A DNA stretch of 64,000 nucleotides from TMP-24 sp041397305 (lineage in GTDB: Bacteria > Pseudomonadota > Alphaproteobacteria > Rhodobacterales > Rhodobacteraceae): positions 33,711 through 97,710 of the forward strand of contig JAWKWX010000010.1 in assembly GCA_041397305.1 (NCBI GenBank). The letters run 5' to 3'. Shown in pieces: positions 47,779-56,756 of the stretch (positions are counted from its first letter, which is position 1; each line of letters starts with the position of its first letter). Position numbers and translations under genes: made by a program. The notes below the pieces were generated by a model. It made no database searches. It was not told where the DNA came from and saw only the letters and a list, made by a program, of their open reading frames with translations.

Positions 47779-50060
47779 GCGCGGATCGCCTCCTGTGCCT
47801 TGTCGCGCAGCCTCCGCGCCTGATCGCGGCCCGCCCGGTAGGGCGGCGGCCAGTCTGCCCCAGCATCGCCGAGTTCGACCGCCGCGTGAAGCGTCCAGTA
47901 GGGATCGGCGAGGTGGGGACGCGCCAGGCAGACGAGGTCGGCACGGCCCGCCAGCAGGATCGAATTGGCCTGATCGGCCTCGGTGATATTGCCGACCGCC
48001 ATCGTGGCGATCCCGGCCTCGTTGCGGATCCGGTCGGAGAAGGGGGTCTGGAACATGCGGCCGTAGACCGGTCTCGCCTCGGTCGAGGTCTGGCCCGCGC
48101 TCACGTCGATGATATCGGCGCCCGCAGCCCCGAACATCCGGGCGATCCCGACCGCCTCGGCGGGTGTCACGCCGTGATCGCCCACCCAGTCATTGGCGGA
48201 GATACGGACCGACATCGGCCTTTCGGCGGGCCATGCCGCGCGCATGGCGGCAAGGACTTCCAGTGGCCAGCGCATGCGGTTTTCGAGACTGCCGCCGTAA
48301 TCGTCGGTGCGCCGGTTCGACATCGGGCTGATGAAGGAGGAAATCAGGTAGCCATGCGCGGCGTGAAGCTCCACCATGTCGAACCCGGCCCGCGCCGCCA
48401 TTTCGGTGGCCCGGACGAACTCACCCGTCACCCGCTCCATGTCCGCGCGGGTCATCGCGCGCGGGGCCGGATGGGCGGGCGACCAGGCGATGGCTGACGG
48501 TCCGATCGTCTCCCAGCCGCGCGGCCCGAGTGGCGCCTCGTCATCCTCCCACGGCACCTGGACCGAGGCCTTGCGGCCCGCATGCCCGATCTGGCAGCAG
48601 ATCCTGGCGCTGGTTTCGGCATGGACGAAATTCGTCAGCCGCCGCCAGGCCGCCTCATGTTCGGTCGCATATAGCCCCGGACATCCAAGTGTGATCCGCC
48701 CCTCGGGGCTGACGCAGGTCATTTCCACATAGACCAGTCCTGCCCCGCCCTTGGCGCGTTCGGCATAATGGATGAAATGCCAGTCGGTCGGACAGCCATC
48801 CACGGCCTTGTACTGGGCCATGGGCGAGACGACGATGCGGTTCTTCAGCGACATGTCGCGCAGGCGGAAAGGCGCGAAGATCGGTGCCCGCCCCGGCGTG
48901 CCGCCCGCCTGCTCCTGAAACCAGTCCTCGGCGGCGCGCAGCCATGCGGGGTCGCGCAGCCGCAGATTCTCGTGGCTGATGCGCTGCGACCGGGTCAGCA
49001 GCGAATAGGCGAACTGCAGCGGCGGCATGTCGAGATAGCGCTCGACCTCCTCGAACCATTCGAGGCTGTTGCGCGCGGCCGACTGCAAGCGCAGGACCTC
49101 GACGCGGCGTTCCTCCTGATAGCGCTCGAACGCCGCCTCCATCGTCGGTTCGCTGTGCAGATAGTCGGCCAGCGCAATGGCACTGTCGAACGCGAGGCGC
49201 GAGCCCGAGCCGATCGAGAAATGGCCCGTCGCGGCGGCATCGCCCATCAGGACGACATTCTCATGATACCAGCGTTCGCAGATCACCCGCGGGAACTGCA
49301 TCCAGACCGCCGAGCCGCGCAGGTGGGCGGCGTTCGACATCAGCGGATGGCCACCCAGATGGCGCTCGAAGATATTCCGGCAGGTCTCGACCGTCTCTTC
49401 CTTGGACATCTGCTCGAAACCCCAGCGGTCCCAGGTCTCCGGCAGGCATTCGACGATGAAGGTCGCGGTATTGTCATCGAACTGGTAGACATGGGCCCAG
49501 ACCCAGCCATGTTCGGTCTTTTCGAAGATGAAGGTGAAGGCGTCGTCGAATTTCTGGTGGGTGCCGAGCCAGACGAACTTGCATTTGCGCGTGTCGATGT
49601 CGGGCTTGAAGATCGCCTCGTATTCGCGCCGGACCACCGAATTGATCCCGTCGCAGGCCACCACCAGGTCGTACTCGCGCCGATAGTCGTCGGCCGAACG
49701 GAACTCGGTCTCGAACCGCATCTCGACGCCCAGCTCGCGGGCGCGGTCCTGCAGGATCACCAGCATCTGCTTGCGACCGATCCCGGCGAAACCGTGCCCG
49801 CCCGAAACGGTGCGGTGACCGTCGTGGACGACGGCGATATCGTCCCAATAGGCGAAATGCGCGCGGATCGCCGCGGTCGACGTCTGATCGTTCTTCTGCA
49901 TCCGGCTCAGCGCATCGTCCGACAGGACGACGCCCCAGCCGAACGTGTCGTTCGCGCGGTTGCGTTCGAGGACGGTCACCTGATGTGACGGGTCACGCAA
50001 CTTCATGGAAATGGCGAAGTAGAGGCCCGCCGGTCCGCCGCCGAGACAGAGAATCTTCAC
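47775..50060 (-). CDS. Bifunctional 2-aminobenzoyl-CoA monooxygenase/reductase (or salicylyl-CoA 5-hydroxylase type)
   Basis: 761 residues, two fused flavoenzymes. Residues 1-360: FAD monooxygenase with ILCLGGGPAGLYFAISMK, the DG-type motif in LVVACDGINSVVR and a GDAAATGHFSIGSG region. Residues about 390-761: old-yellow-enzyme-like oxidoreductase (FRLRDMSLKNRIVVSPMAQY, CQIGHAGRKASV, DMVELHAAHGYLISSFISP, VYGRMFQTPFS). The Azoarcus enzyme with this fusion hydroxylates and reduces 2-aminobenzoyl-CoA to a non-aromatic oxo-cyclohexene product; close relatives act on salicylyl-CoA. Start is GTG 50060 with GAGGAGGGG upstream. First gene of the operon. Confidence 0.9.
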   Translation of the reverse strand: MKILCLGGGPAGLYFAISMKLRDPSHQVTVLERNRANDTFGWGVVLSDDALSRMQKNDQTSTAAIRAHFAYWDDIAVVHDGHRTVSGGHGFAGIGRKQMLVILQDRARELGVEMRFETEFRSADDYRREYDLVVACDGINSVVRREYEAIFKPDIDTRKCKFVWLGTHQKFDDAFTFIFEKTEHGWVWAHVYQFDDNTATFIVECLPETWDRWGFEQMSKEETVETCRNIFERHLGGHPLMSNAAHLRGSAVWMQFPRVICERWYHENVVLMGDAAATGHFSIGSGSRLAFDSAIALADYLHSEPTMEAAFERYQEERRVEVLRLQSAARNSLEWFEEVERYLDMPPLQFAYSLLTRSQRISHENLRLRDPAWLRAAEDWFQEQAGGTPGRAPIFAPFRLRDMSLKNRIVVSPMAQYKAVDGCPTDWHFIHYAERAKGGAGLVYVEMTCVSPEGRITLGCPGLYATEHEAAWRRLTNFVHAETSARICCQIGHAGRKASVQVPWEDDEAPLGPRGWETIGPSAIAWSPAHPAPRAMTRADMERVTGEFVRATEMAARAGFDMVELHAAHGYLISSFISPMSNRRTDDYGGSLENRMRWPLEVLAAMRAAWPAERPMSVRISANDWVGDHGVTPAEAVGIARMFGAAGADIIDVSAGQTSTEARPVYGRMFQTPFSDRIRNEAGIATMAVGNITEADQANSILLAGRADLVCLARPHLADPYWTLHAAVELGDAGADWPPPYRAGRDQARRLRDKAQEAIRA

Positions 50061-50110
50061 TGGCCCCTCCTCAAGTCGCTTCACCCCGAGCCTGCCATCG
50101 GGGCATAGAT

Positions 50111-50140
50111 ATTTCAAGCTTGAAATTTCCATCTTGAAGT
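50111..50140. promoter_or_regulatory. Tandem MarR-type operators of the aromatic cluster
   Basis: Site 1 is the perfect palindrome ATTTCAAGCTTGAAAT (50111-50126). Site 2, ATTTCCATCTTGAAGT (50125-50140), is an imperfect copy (12 of 16 matches when read on the minus strand) overlapping it by 2 bases. They lie in the 135-bp gap between the divergent monooxygenase and 3-hydroxyacyl-CoA dehydrogenase genes. A TATCTA follows site 1 on the minus strand and could be the -10 element of the operon promoter, so binding would block it. Confidence 0.72.
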
Positions 50141-50195
50141 TTCGGCCGTCCCGCAGGATGGTCGGACCAGACCCTTTGGGCCGGACGGAGGATCA

Positions 50196-51326
50196 ATGGA
50201 ACGGATCGGCATCGTCGGACTGGGAGCCATGGGGCTTGGCATCGCGCAAGTCTATGCGCAGGCAGGCCATGCGGTGATTGCATTCGACGCAGGCGCGACG
50301 GCGCGCGACAGCGCGCCTGACCGTCTGCGGAGCAGCCTTGAGCCGCGTGTCGCGCAGGGAAAGCTTGTGGCAGAAGACATGGCCGCGCTTCTGCACCGCA
50401 TCGCCATCGCACCCGACCTGTCTGCGCTTGCGCCCTGTGACCTGGTCATCGAGGCGGTGATCGAGGATTTCGAGATCAAGCGCAGTCTGCTCACCGAGAT
50501 CGAGGCGCTGACCGTACCGGAGGCCATTCTCGCCACCAACACCTCTGCGCTTTCGGTCGGCGCGCTCGCCGCCACTCTGGCCCGGCCGGACCACCTGATT
50601 GGCCTGCATTTCTTCAACCCCGCCCCGGTGATGAAGCTCGTCGAACTGGTCGCGCACCCGGGCGCAAGCCCGGACGCCCTCGCCCGTGCCCGCCAGGTGA
50701 CCGAGCGCGCGGGCAAGGCGGTCATCGCCTGCGCCGACAGCCCGGGCTTCATCGTCAACCGTTGCGCTCGGCCCTATTACGGCGAGGCGCTGGCGCTTCT
50801 GGAAGAAGGTCGCAGCGCGTCGGATGTGGATGCGGCGATGCTGGCGGCGGGCTACAGGATGGGTCCCTTCAGCCTGATCGACCTGGTGGGTGCCGACATC
50901 AACCTCGCCGCAACGAAAGGCCTTGCGCGGGCAATGGCAGATCATCCGCGCTATCATGTCTTCCGGGCACTGGAGGCGCAGGTGCAAGCCGGGCGGCTCG
51001 GTCGAAAATCAGGCATCGGCTTCCTTTACCCCGCCTCGCCCGGCGCAGCGCCGGCCGAGGCCGCGGCAATCCGGCTGAGGATCGAGGCGACGCTGGCGAA
51101 CGAAGCCGCCACGCTTGTCGAGGCTGGCGGGGCAACCCCTGACGATATCGACCGGGCAATGCGGCTCGGCCTCAATTTCCCGCGCGGCCCGTTCGAGAGC
51201 GCGCGCCTGCACGGGCGCGACCGGGTTCTTGCCGAACTTGACCGGCTTGCGCATCTGGCCCCGGCGCATCTTGCGGGGCGCTATACCATCTGCGCCGCCC
51301 TTCCGGCCCTTGTCCGACCAGCCTGA
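50196..51326 (+). CDS. 3-hydroxyacyl-CoA dehydrogenase
   Basis: NAD-dependent, 376 residues. N-terminal Rossmann motif RIGIVGLGAMGLGIAQVYAQ, then DLVIEAVIEDFEIK, NTSALSVGALA and the catalytic histidine in LIGLHFFNPAPVMKLVE. A first C-terminal helical domain (CADSPGFIVNRCARPYYGEAL, FSLIDLVGADINLA) is followed by a second, shorter copy (VEAGGATPDDIDRAMRLGLN), so it is longer than the simple 290-residue form. It is divergent from the aromatic operon and shares the operator region; it serves the CoA-dependent lower pathway. Confidence 0.94.
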   Translation: MERIGIVGLGAMGLGIAQVYAQAGHAVIAFDAGATARDSAPDRLRSSLEPRVAQGKLVAEDMAALLHRIAIAPDLSALAPCDLVIEAVIEDFEIKRSLLTEIEALTVPEAILATNTSALSVGALAATLARPDHLIGLHFFNPAPVMKLVELVAHPGASPDALARARQVTERAGKAVIACADSPGFIVNRCARPYYGEALALLEEGRSASDVDAAMLAAGYRMGPFSLIDLVGADINLAATKGLARAMADHPRYHVFRALEAQVQAGRLGRKSGIGFLYPASPGAAPAEAAAIRLRIEATLANEAATLVEAGGATPDDIDRAMRLGLNFPRGPFESARLHGRDRVLAELDRLAHLAPAHLAGRYTICAALPALVRPA

Positions 51327-51369
51327 CGCTACGCCCCTTGACCGGTGCAGCGCAAATGCCTAGAACGCT

Positions 51370-51385
51370 GAATGAACGTTCATTC
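51370..51385. promoter_or_regulatory. TetR operator of the RND efflux operon
   Basis: Perfect 16-bp palindrome GAATGAACGTTCATTC, 14 bases before the TetR ATG. This matches the TGAATG-type half-site known from many AcrR/TetR-like repressors and suggests autoregulation of the three-gene operon. Confidence 0.8.
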
Positions 51386-51399
51386 TCGAGATCTGATTC

Positions 51400-52023
51400 A
51401 TGGCCGACACGCTTGGCGCCTACGACACCCGGACGACCGCGATCCTCGACGCGGTCAAGAAAGCCTTCGCGGAAAAGGGCTTCGACGGGGCGTCCATGCA
51501 GGATCTCGCCCGCGCCGCCGGGATGAGTGCTGGCAACTTCTACCGCTATTTCCCGTCGAAGAACGCCATCATCGAAGCGATGATCGCGCGCGACCTTGAG
51601 GAGGTCAAGGAAGCCTTCGGAGAGGTGATGGCCTCGACTGACCCGGCGACGGCGCTGCTGGCCGCGTTTGAGCAGAAGCTCGACACGCTTGATTGCGATG
51701 ACGGTCCTCTCTGGGCAGAGATCGACGCCGCCGCCCGCCGCCGACCCGAGATCGCCCAGGTCGCTGGAACCATGGAGACCGAGATTTGCGGCTTTCTTCT
51801 TGCGGTCTTCTCCCGCATCGTCGGCTGCAGCCGCGAGGAAGCGCGGCAACGCTACATTGGCCAGGCCTGGTTCGTGATGCTGCTCTTCAAGGCAATCGCC
51901 CAAAGGTTGCACGGCCAGGCTTGCAATATGCCGCCGAATGCGCAAGACCCTGTGCGCCGGCTTTTCAAAACCTCTATCGAACAGACTATCGCCGCGGTCG
52001 CGGCGGACGGACGCAGGAATTGA
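51400..52023 (+). CDS. TetR family repressor of the RND efflux operon
   Basis: 207 residues. Helix-turn-helix at residues about 28-52 (GASMQDLARAAGMSAGNFYRYFPSKNAI in two helices). The C-terminal ligand domain has PEIAQVAGTMETEICGFLLAVF. It lies 9 bases before the adaptor gene and behind its own perfect palindrome, so it probably represses itself and the pump until a toxic ligand binds. AcrR-like layout. Confidence 0.92.
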   Translation: MADTLGAYDTRTTAILDAVKKAFAEKGFDGASMQDLARAAGMSAGNFYRYFPSKNAIIEAMIARDLEEVKEAFGEVMASTDPATALLAAFEQKLDTLDCDDGPLWAEIDAAARRRPEIAQVAGTMETEICGFLLAVFSRIVGCSREEARQRYIGQAWFVMLLFKAIAQRLHGQACNMPPNAQDPVRRLFKTSIEQTIAAVAADGRRN

Positions 52024-52032
52024 GCTGAGATC

Positions 52033-53268
52033 ATGTTCAACAAGAAGACACTTTTCTGGATCACCGGTGCGCTCGTCGTTGCAGCGGGCGGATATTACGG
52101 GCTTTCCTCTGGTCACGGCCCCGCAGCCGCGCCGACCGAGGCCGCATCGCAGGTCGGTGCGCCGCCGGAAACCAGGACGACCCGGCCGGCAATATCGGTC
52201 GCAACCGTTCAGACGGCTGTCCTTAAGGACCGGGTGCGCGCATCTGGCCTTGTCGGCGCCGTCGAGAGGGTGCTTGTCCAGCCGCAGATCGAGGGCCAGG
52301 CGATCGACGCCATCCTCGCAGAGGTCGGCGACCATGTCGCCGAAGGCGCCGTCCTCGCGCGCCTGTCGGACACGGCACTTCTTTTGCAGAAAAGCCAGCT
52401 GACCGCCTCGCGCGCCAATGCGCTGGCGATGATCGCCCAGTCCGAAGCCCAGCTTGTCGATGCCAACGCCTCGGCGGCGGAAGCCAAGCGCAATGCCGAC
52501 CGCGCCGAGCAGCTTCGAAAGCAGGGCAATGCCTCGCAGGCCGCGGCCGATCAGGCGGCGACCGCGCTGACCTCGGCCAATGCGCGGGTGATGGTTGCGA
52601 CGCAGGGCGCGGCGGCGGCGCAGGCCCAGCTCGAACTCGTGGATGCGCAGATCGCCAACGTCGAGCTGCAGCTCAGCCGGACCGAGATACGGGCGCCCTT
52701 CGCAGGCGAAGTGGTCGAGAAGAACGCCGTCGCAGGCGCCATCGCCAGCGCGGTGGGCCAACCGATGTTCGTGATCGTGCGCGACGGCCTTCTGGAACTG
52801 AACGCCGACGTGGGCGAGCAGGATCTTCCGCGGGTCTCGGCGGGCCAGCGCGTGTCCTTGCGGGCGGCCGGTCAGCGCGAACCGCTGACAGGGGTCGTGC
52901 GGCTGGTCGAACCCACGATCGATCTGGTGACCCGGCTCGGGCGCGTCCACATCACGCTCGATCAGCCCGACCGGGTCCGCTCGGGCACCTTCCTTGAAAC
53001 CGAGATCGAGATTTCGACGCGCGAGGTGGTGGCCGTGCCGATCAACGCGCTTGGCACAGATGCAGAGGGCGCTTACCTGATGACCGTCGATGCAGAAGGC
53101 AAGGTACACCGCACAGAGGTCGTGACCGGCGTTCAGGACGGCGGCATGATCGAGATCGAAAGCGGCGTGAACGCGGGCGACCTCGTGGTGGCCAAGGCGG
53201 CCTCCTTCGTCCGCGACGGCGATCTTGTCGATCCTGTCCCGCTCGATGCGGGCGAGATGACCAACTGA
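52033..53268 (+). CDS. RND efflux periplasmic adaptor (membrane fusion protein)
   Basis: 411 residues. Signal/anchor segment at about 8-28 (FWITGALVVAAGGYYGLSSG), lipoyl halves (VEGQAIDAILAEVGDHVAEGAVLARL-type region and TEIRAPFAGEVVEKNAV), a helical hairpin rich in A, E, Q (residues about 115-215) and beta-barrel/membrane-proximal domains. There is no lipobox cysteine after the signal, so it is probably membrane-anchored by its N-terminus. It connects the RND pump 10 bases downstream to a TolC channel encoded elsewhere. Confidence 0.95.
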   Translation: MFNKKTLFWITGALVVAAGGYYGLSSGHGPAAAPTEAASQVGAPPETRTTRPAISVATVQTAVLKDRVRASGLVGAVERVLVQPQIEGQAIDAILAEVGDHVAEGAVLARLSDTALLLQKSQLTASRANALAMIAQSEAQLVDANASAAEAKRNADRAEQLRKQGNASQAAADQAATALTSANARVMVATQGAAAAQAQLELVDAQIANVELQLSRTEIRAPFAGEVVEKNAVAGAIASAVGQPMFVIVRDGLLELNADVGEQDLPRVSAGQRVSLRAAGQREPLTGVVRLVEPTIDLVTRLGRVHITLDQPDRVRSGTFLETEIEISTREVVAVPINALGTDAEGAYLMTVDAEGKVHRTEVVTGVQDGGMIEIESGVNAGDLVVAKAASFVRDGDLVDPVPLDAGEMTN

Positions 53269-53278
53269 GGAGCCCGCC

Positions 53279-56200
53279 ATGAATTTCTCGGCCTGGTCGA
53301 TCAGGAACCCCATCGCCTCGATCCTCGCCTTCGTGATCCTTCTGTTTCTTGGGCTGCAGTCGTTCTTTTCGCTGCCGATCACCAAGTTCCCCAATATCGA
53401 CGTCCCGGTGGTCGCGGTCACCGTCGGCCAGTCCGGCGCGGCGCCGGCCGAACTGGAGACCCAGGTCACCCGCAAGATCGAGGATGCGATCGCCAGCATC
53501 TCGGGCGTGAAGCACATCAGCTCGACCGTGAACGATGGCCGGTCGCTGACGGTCGCGGAATTCGACATGGCGGTCCCGACCCAGACCGCGCTGAACGACA
53601 CCAAGGATGCCGTTGATCGGGTGCAGGGTGACCTGCCGTCCGAGGCAGACACACCTCTGGTCCAGAAGATCGATGTCGAGGGTCAGGCGATCCTCAGCTA
53701 TGCGGTCTCGTCCCCTGGCATGACGGTGGAAGAGCTGTCGTGGTATGTGGACGACACCGTCACGCGGGCGCTCCGCGCCAAATCGGGGATCGGCCGGGTC
53801 GACCGCTATGGCGGCGCGGATCGCGAGATTCAGGTCAAGCTCGATCCGCTCAAGCTCGACAGCTACGGCATCACCGCGAATGCGGTGAATGCCCAGCTTC
53901 GCGCCACCAACGCCGATATCGGTTCCGGCCGCTCCAAGCTTGGGGACGGCGAACAGGCGATCCGCACGCTCGGCGACGCGCAATCGGCCGAAAACCTTGC
54001 CGAAACGACCATTGCGCTGCCGTCCGGCCGCCATGTCCGGCTTGGTGATCTGGGCCAGATCACCGACACCTATCAGGAACTGCGCTCCTTCGCGCGCTTC
54101 AACGGCGAGCCGGTCGTCACTTTCGCGATCTTCCGCGCAAAAGGGGCAAGCGAAGTCACCGTTGATCAGACGGTCTCGGGCGTTATCGACCAATTGCGCA
54201 AGGACCATCCCGAAATCGCCATCACCAAGGTCGATGACGCGGTCTTTTATACCTACGGCAATTACGAATCCGCGCTGCATACGCTTCTGGAAGGCGCGCT
54301 TCTCGCCGTCATCGTGGTGCTTCTCTTCCTCAAGAACTGGCGTGCGACGCTCATCTCGGCGGTCGCATTGCCGCTTTCGGCCATCCCGACCTTCTATGTG
54401 ATGGACCTTCTGGGCTTTTCGCTCAATCTCGTAAGCTTCCTTGCGTTGACCCTCGCCACCGGCATCCTCGTCGACGACGCGATCGTGGAGATCGAGAACA
54501 TCGCCCGCCATATCCGCATGGGAAAGACCCCCTATCGCGCCGCCATCGAAGCCGCAGACGAGATCGGCCTTGCCGTGATCGCGACGACGATGACCATCGT
54601 GGCGGTCTTCGTGCCGGTCTCGTTCATGCCGGGCATTCCGGGACAGTATTTCCGACAATTCGGCCTTACCGTCGCCATCGCCGTCCTCTTCTCGCTTCTG
54701 GTTGCGCGCCTTATCACGCCCATGATGGCCGCCTATCTGATGAGCGCCAAGGACGCCGATCTGGAGCATGACGAGGACGGGCCGGTGATGCGCGGCTATC
54801 TCTGGGTCGTGCATCATACGCTGAACAGCTGGCGCATCCCGAAAACCCGCTTCAACTTCGGCAATTACTATCTGACGCTGATCGGCGCGCTCGTCATCTT
54901 CGCGCTGTCGATCATGCTTCTCCTGCGCGTGCCGGGCAGCTTCCTGCCGCCCGAGGACGTGTCGCGCTTCATGATCTCGGTCGAATTGCCGACCGGCTCG
55001 TCGCTTGACGATACCGACCGCAAGACCGAAGCGATGCGCGAGCTGATCAAGGATGTCGAAGGGGTCGAGGGTATCTTCGTCCTCAGCGGCTCCTCGCCGA
55101 AAGGCGATCTCGATATCCGCCGCGCCGCGATCACGGTCGAGCTTGAACATCTTGACCAGTCGCTCATCTTCAAACTGTCGCAGATGCTGGACAGGATCCC
55201 GGTGATCGGCGCCATCCTGCCCGCCGTTGCGCCCGAAGGCAGGGTCCGCCCGCAGAATGCCATCGAGGAAGAGGTCTTCGCGCGGCTCGCCTCGGTGCCG
55301 GACGTACGGATCACCAAGCTGAACGACCGTGGCGAGCGCGACATTTCCTTCTCGATCCGGTCCTCCGACAGCGAGGATCTCGCAGTCGCCGCCAGCACGC
55401 TCGAGGCCGCGCTGCGGGGCGATCCGCTCTTGGCCGGCGTGTCCTACGAAGGGGCCCTGCCCCGCCCCGAACTGCAGGTCACACCGCGGCTGGAAGAAGC
55501 CGCACGCCTCGGGATCTCGACCGCGCAGATCGCCGAGACGCTGCGGGTTGCCACCATCGGCGATGTCGAACAGGCGTTGGCCAAGGTTTCGATGGACAAC
55601 CGGCTCATCCCGGTCCGCATCCAGCTGTCGGACGCGGTGCAGAAGGATGTGAACCGCATTGCCGCCCTGCGGCTGACCACCGCGACCGGCGCGAGCGTCC
55701 CGCTGTCGGCGGTTGCAGACGTGCGCGTCGGCGTCGGACCGGGCACCATCGACCGGCTGGACCGCGAGCGCAAGGTGACGATCGGCGCGAGCTTGCCCAT
55801 CGGCGTGGCGCTCGACACCGGCAAGGCCCGGTTCGAGGAGATCACCAAGTCGGTCACCCTGCCGCCCTCGGTCAAGATCACCGAATCCGGCGACGCCGAA
55901 ATTCAGGCCGAACTGAACCAGAGCTTCGTGAATGCGATGATCATGGGCCTGATGCTCATGGCCTCGGTGCTGATCCTGCTCTTCAAGAGCGCCCTGCAGC
56001 CGGTCACCATCGTCTTCTCGCTGTTCCTGTCGATCCTCGGCGTGGCGACGGCCCTTCTGGTCACCGGCAATGCCCTTTCCATGCCGGTGATGATCGGCAT
56101 GCTGATGCTGATGGGGATCGTGGCGAAGAACGCCATCCTGCTGGTGGATTTCGCCATCGAGATGCGGCGTCAGGGCATGGGCCGCTTCGATTCGCTGATC

Positions 56201-56596
56201 GAGGCCGGTCACAAGCGGGCGCGCCCCATCGTGATGACCTCGATCGCCATGTCGGCGGGCATGCTGCCGTCGGCACTCGGTGTCGGCGAAGGCGGCGCCT
56301 TCCGCGCCCCGATGGCCATTGCGGTGATGGGCGGCATCATCGTCTCGACCGTCCTGTCGCTTGTCGTCGTGCCTTCCTTCTATCTGATCATGGACGATCT
56401 TCAGTACTGGCTGGCGAAAGGCGCCTCCTTCTTCATCGGCCCGAAGGAAGAAGAGCCCGAGCTGCCGGACCCGCATGAACTGGCCGAGGCCGTCGATGCG
56501 GGCAAAGCGGAACTTGTCGATATCGGCGACCGGCTGAAGGCGCTTGAGGCCCGGCTGGGGGGCGGCAAGGCCACCTTCCCGCAGGTCGCGGAATGA
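53279..56596 (+). CDS. RND multidrug efflux permease
   Basis: Inner-membrane proton-driven pump, 1105 residues, usual length about 1030-1050. First helix IASILAFVILLFLGLQSFF near residue 13, two large periplasmic domains, and the proton-relay aspartates in the TM4 stretch LATGILVDDAIVEIENIARH. TM10 has the lysine-containing MLMGIVAKNAILLVDFAIE. The extra length is a cytosolic C-terminal tail of about 60 residues rich in glutamate and lysine (from GPKEEEPELPDPHE), ending with a short coiled coil. Drug specificity cannot be predicted. It closes the operon; a terminator hairpin follows. Confidence 0.96.
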   Translation: MNFSAWSIRNPIASILAFVILLFLGLQSFFSLPITKFPNIDVPVVAVTVGQSGAAPAELETQVTRKIEDAIASISGVKHISSTVNDGRSLTVAEFDMAVPTQTALNDTKDAVDRVQGDLPSEADTPLVQKIDVEGQAILSYAVSSPGMTVEELSWYVDDTVTRALRAKSGIGRVDRYGGADREIQVKLDPLKLDSYGITANAVNAQLRATNADIGSGRSKLGDGEQAIRTLGDAQSAENLAETTIALPSGRHVRLGDLGQITDTYQELRSFARFNGEPVVTFAIFRAKGASEVTVDQTVSGVIDQLRKDHPEIAITKVDDAVFYTYGNYESALHTLLEGALLAVIVVLLFLKNWRATLISAVALPLSAIPTFYVMDLLGFSLNLVSFLALTLATGILVDDAIVEIENIARHIRMGKTPYRAAIEAADEIGLAVIATTMTIVAVFVPVSFMPGIPGQYFRQFGLTVAIAVLFSLLVARLITPMMAAYLMSAKDADLEHDEDGPVMRGYLWVVHHTLNSWRIPKTRFNFGNYYLTLIGALVIFALSIMLLLRVPGSFLPPEDVSRFMISVELPTGSSLDDTDRKTEAMRELIKDVEGVEGIFVLSGSSPKGDLDIRRAAITVELEHLDQSLIFKLSQMLDRIPVIGAILPAVAPEGRVRPQNAIEEEVFARLASVPDVRITKLNDRGERDISFSIRSSDSEDLAVAASTLEAALRGDPLLAGVSYEGALPRPELQVTPRLEEAARLGISTAQIAETLRVATIGDVEQALAKVSMDNRLIPVRIQLSDAVQKDVNRIAALRLTTATGASVPLSAVADVRVGVGPGTIDRLDRERKVTIGASLPIGVALDTGKARFEEITKSVTLPPSVKITESGDAEIQAELNQSFVNAMIMGLMLMASVLILLFKSALQPVTIVFSLFLSILGVATALLVTGNALSMPVMIGMLMLMGIVAKNAILLVDFAIEMRRQGMGRFDSLIEAGHKRARPIVMTSIAMSAGMLPSALGVGEGGAFRAPMAIAVMGGIIVSTVLSLVVVPSFYLIMDDLQYWLAKGASFFIGPKEEEPELPDPHELAEAVDAGKAELVDIGDRLKALEARLGGGKATFPQVAE

Positions 56597-56600
56597 TCGC

Positions 56601-56624
56601 GCGGCGGGCCTTCGGGTCCGCCGC
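56601..56624 (+). terminator. Terminator-like hairpin after the RND permease
   Basis: GCGGCGGGCC (56601-56610) pairs with GGTCCGCCGC (56615-56624) around the stable loop TTCG. A short T stretch (GTTTCCC) follows weakly. Confidence 0.65.
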
Positions 56625-56756
56625 ACAGTTTCCCGGCCGCGGCCAATATCGGGCCCTGTCGCCCGGACAAGCGCCTGTCATGTGCGCTGCAACACCGCTC
56701 TTGGCGGAAAGTCCCGGCCTTGCTAACGTGACGGGCAGGTAAAGCCCTTCAGGTCC

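Noticed and set aside
53042..56626. A very long minus-strand open frame opposite the RND permease, about 1194 codons
   Set aside because: High GC makes long antisense frames common. It shows no family motif, is arginine- and aspartate-rich and lies exactly opposite a clear RND permease and adaptor end.
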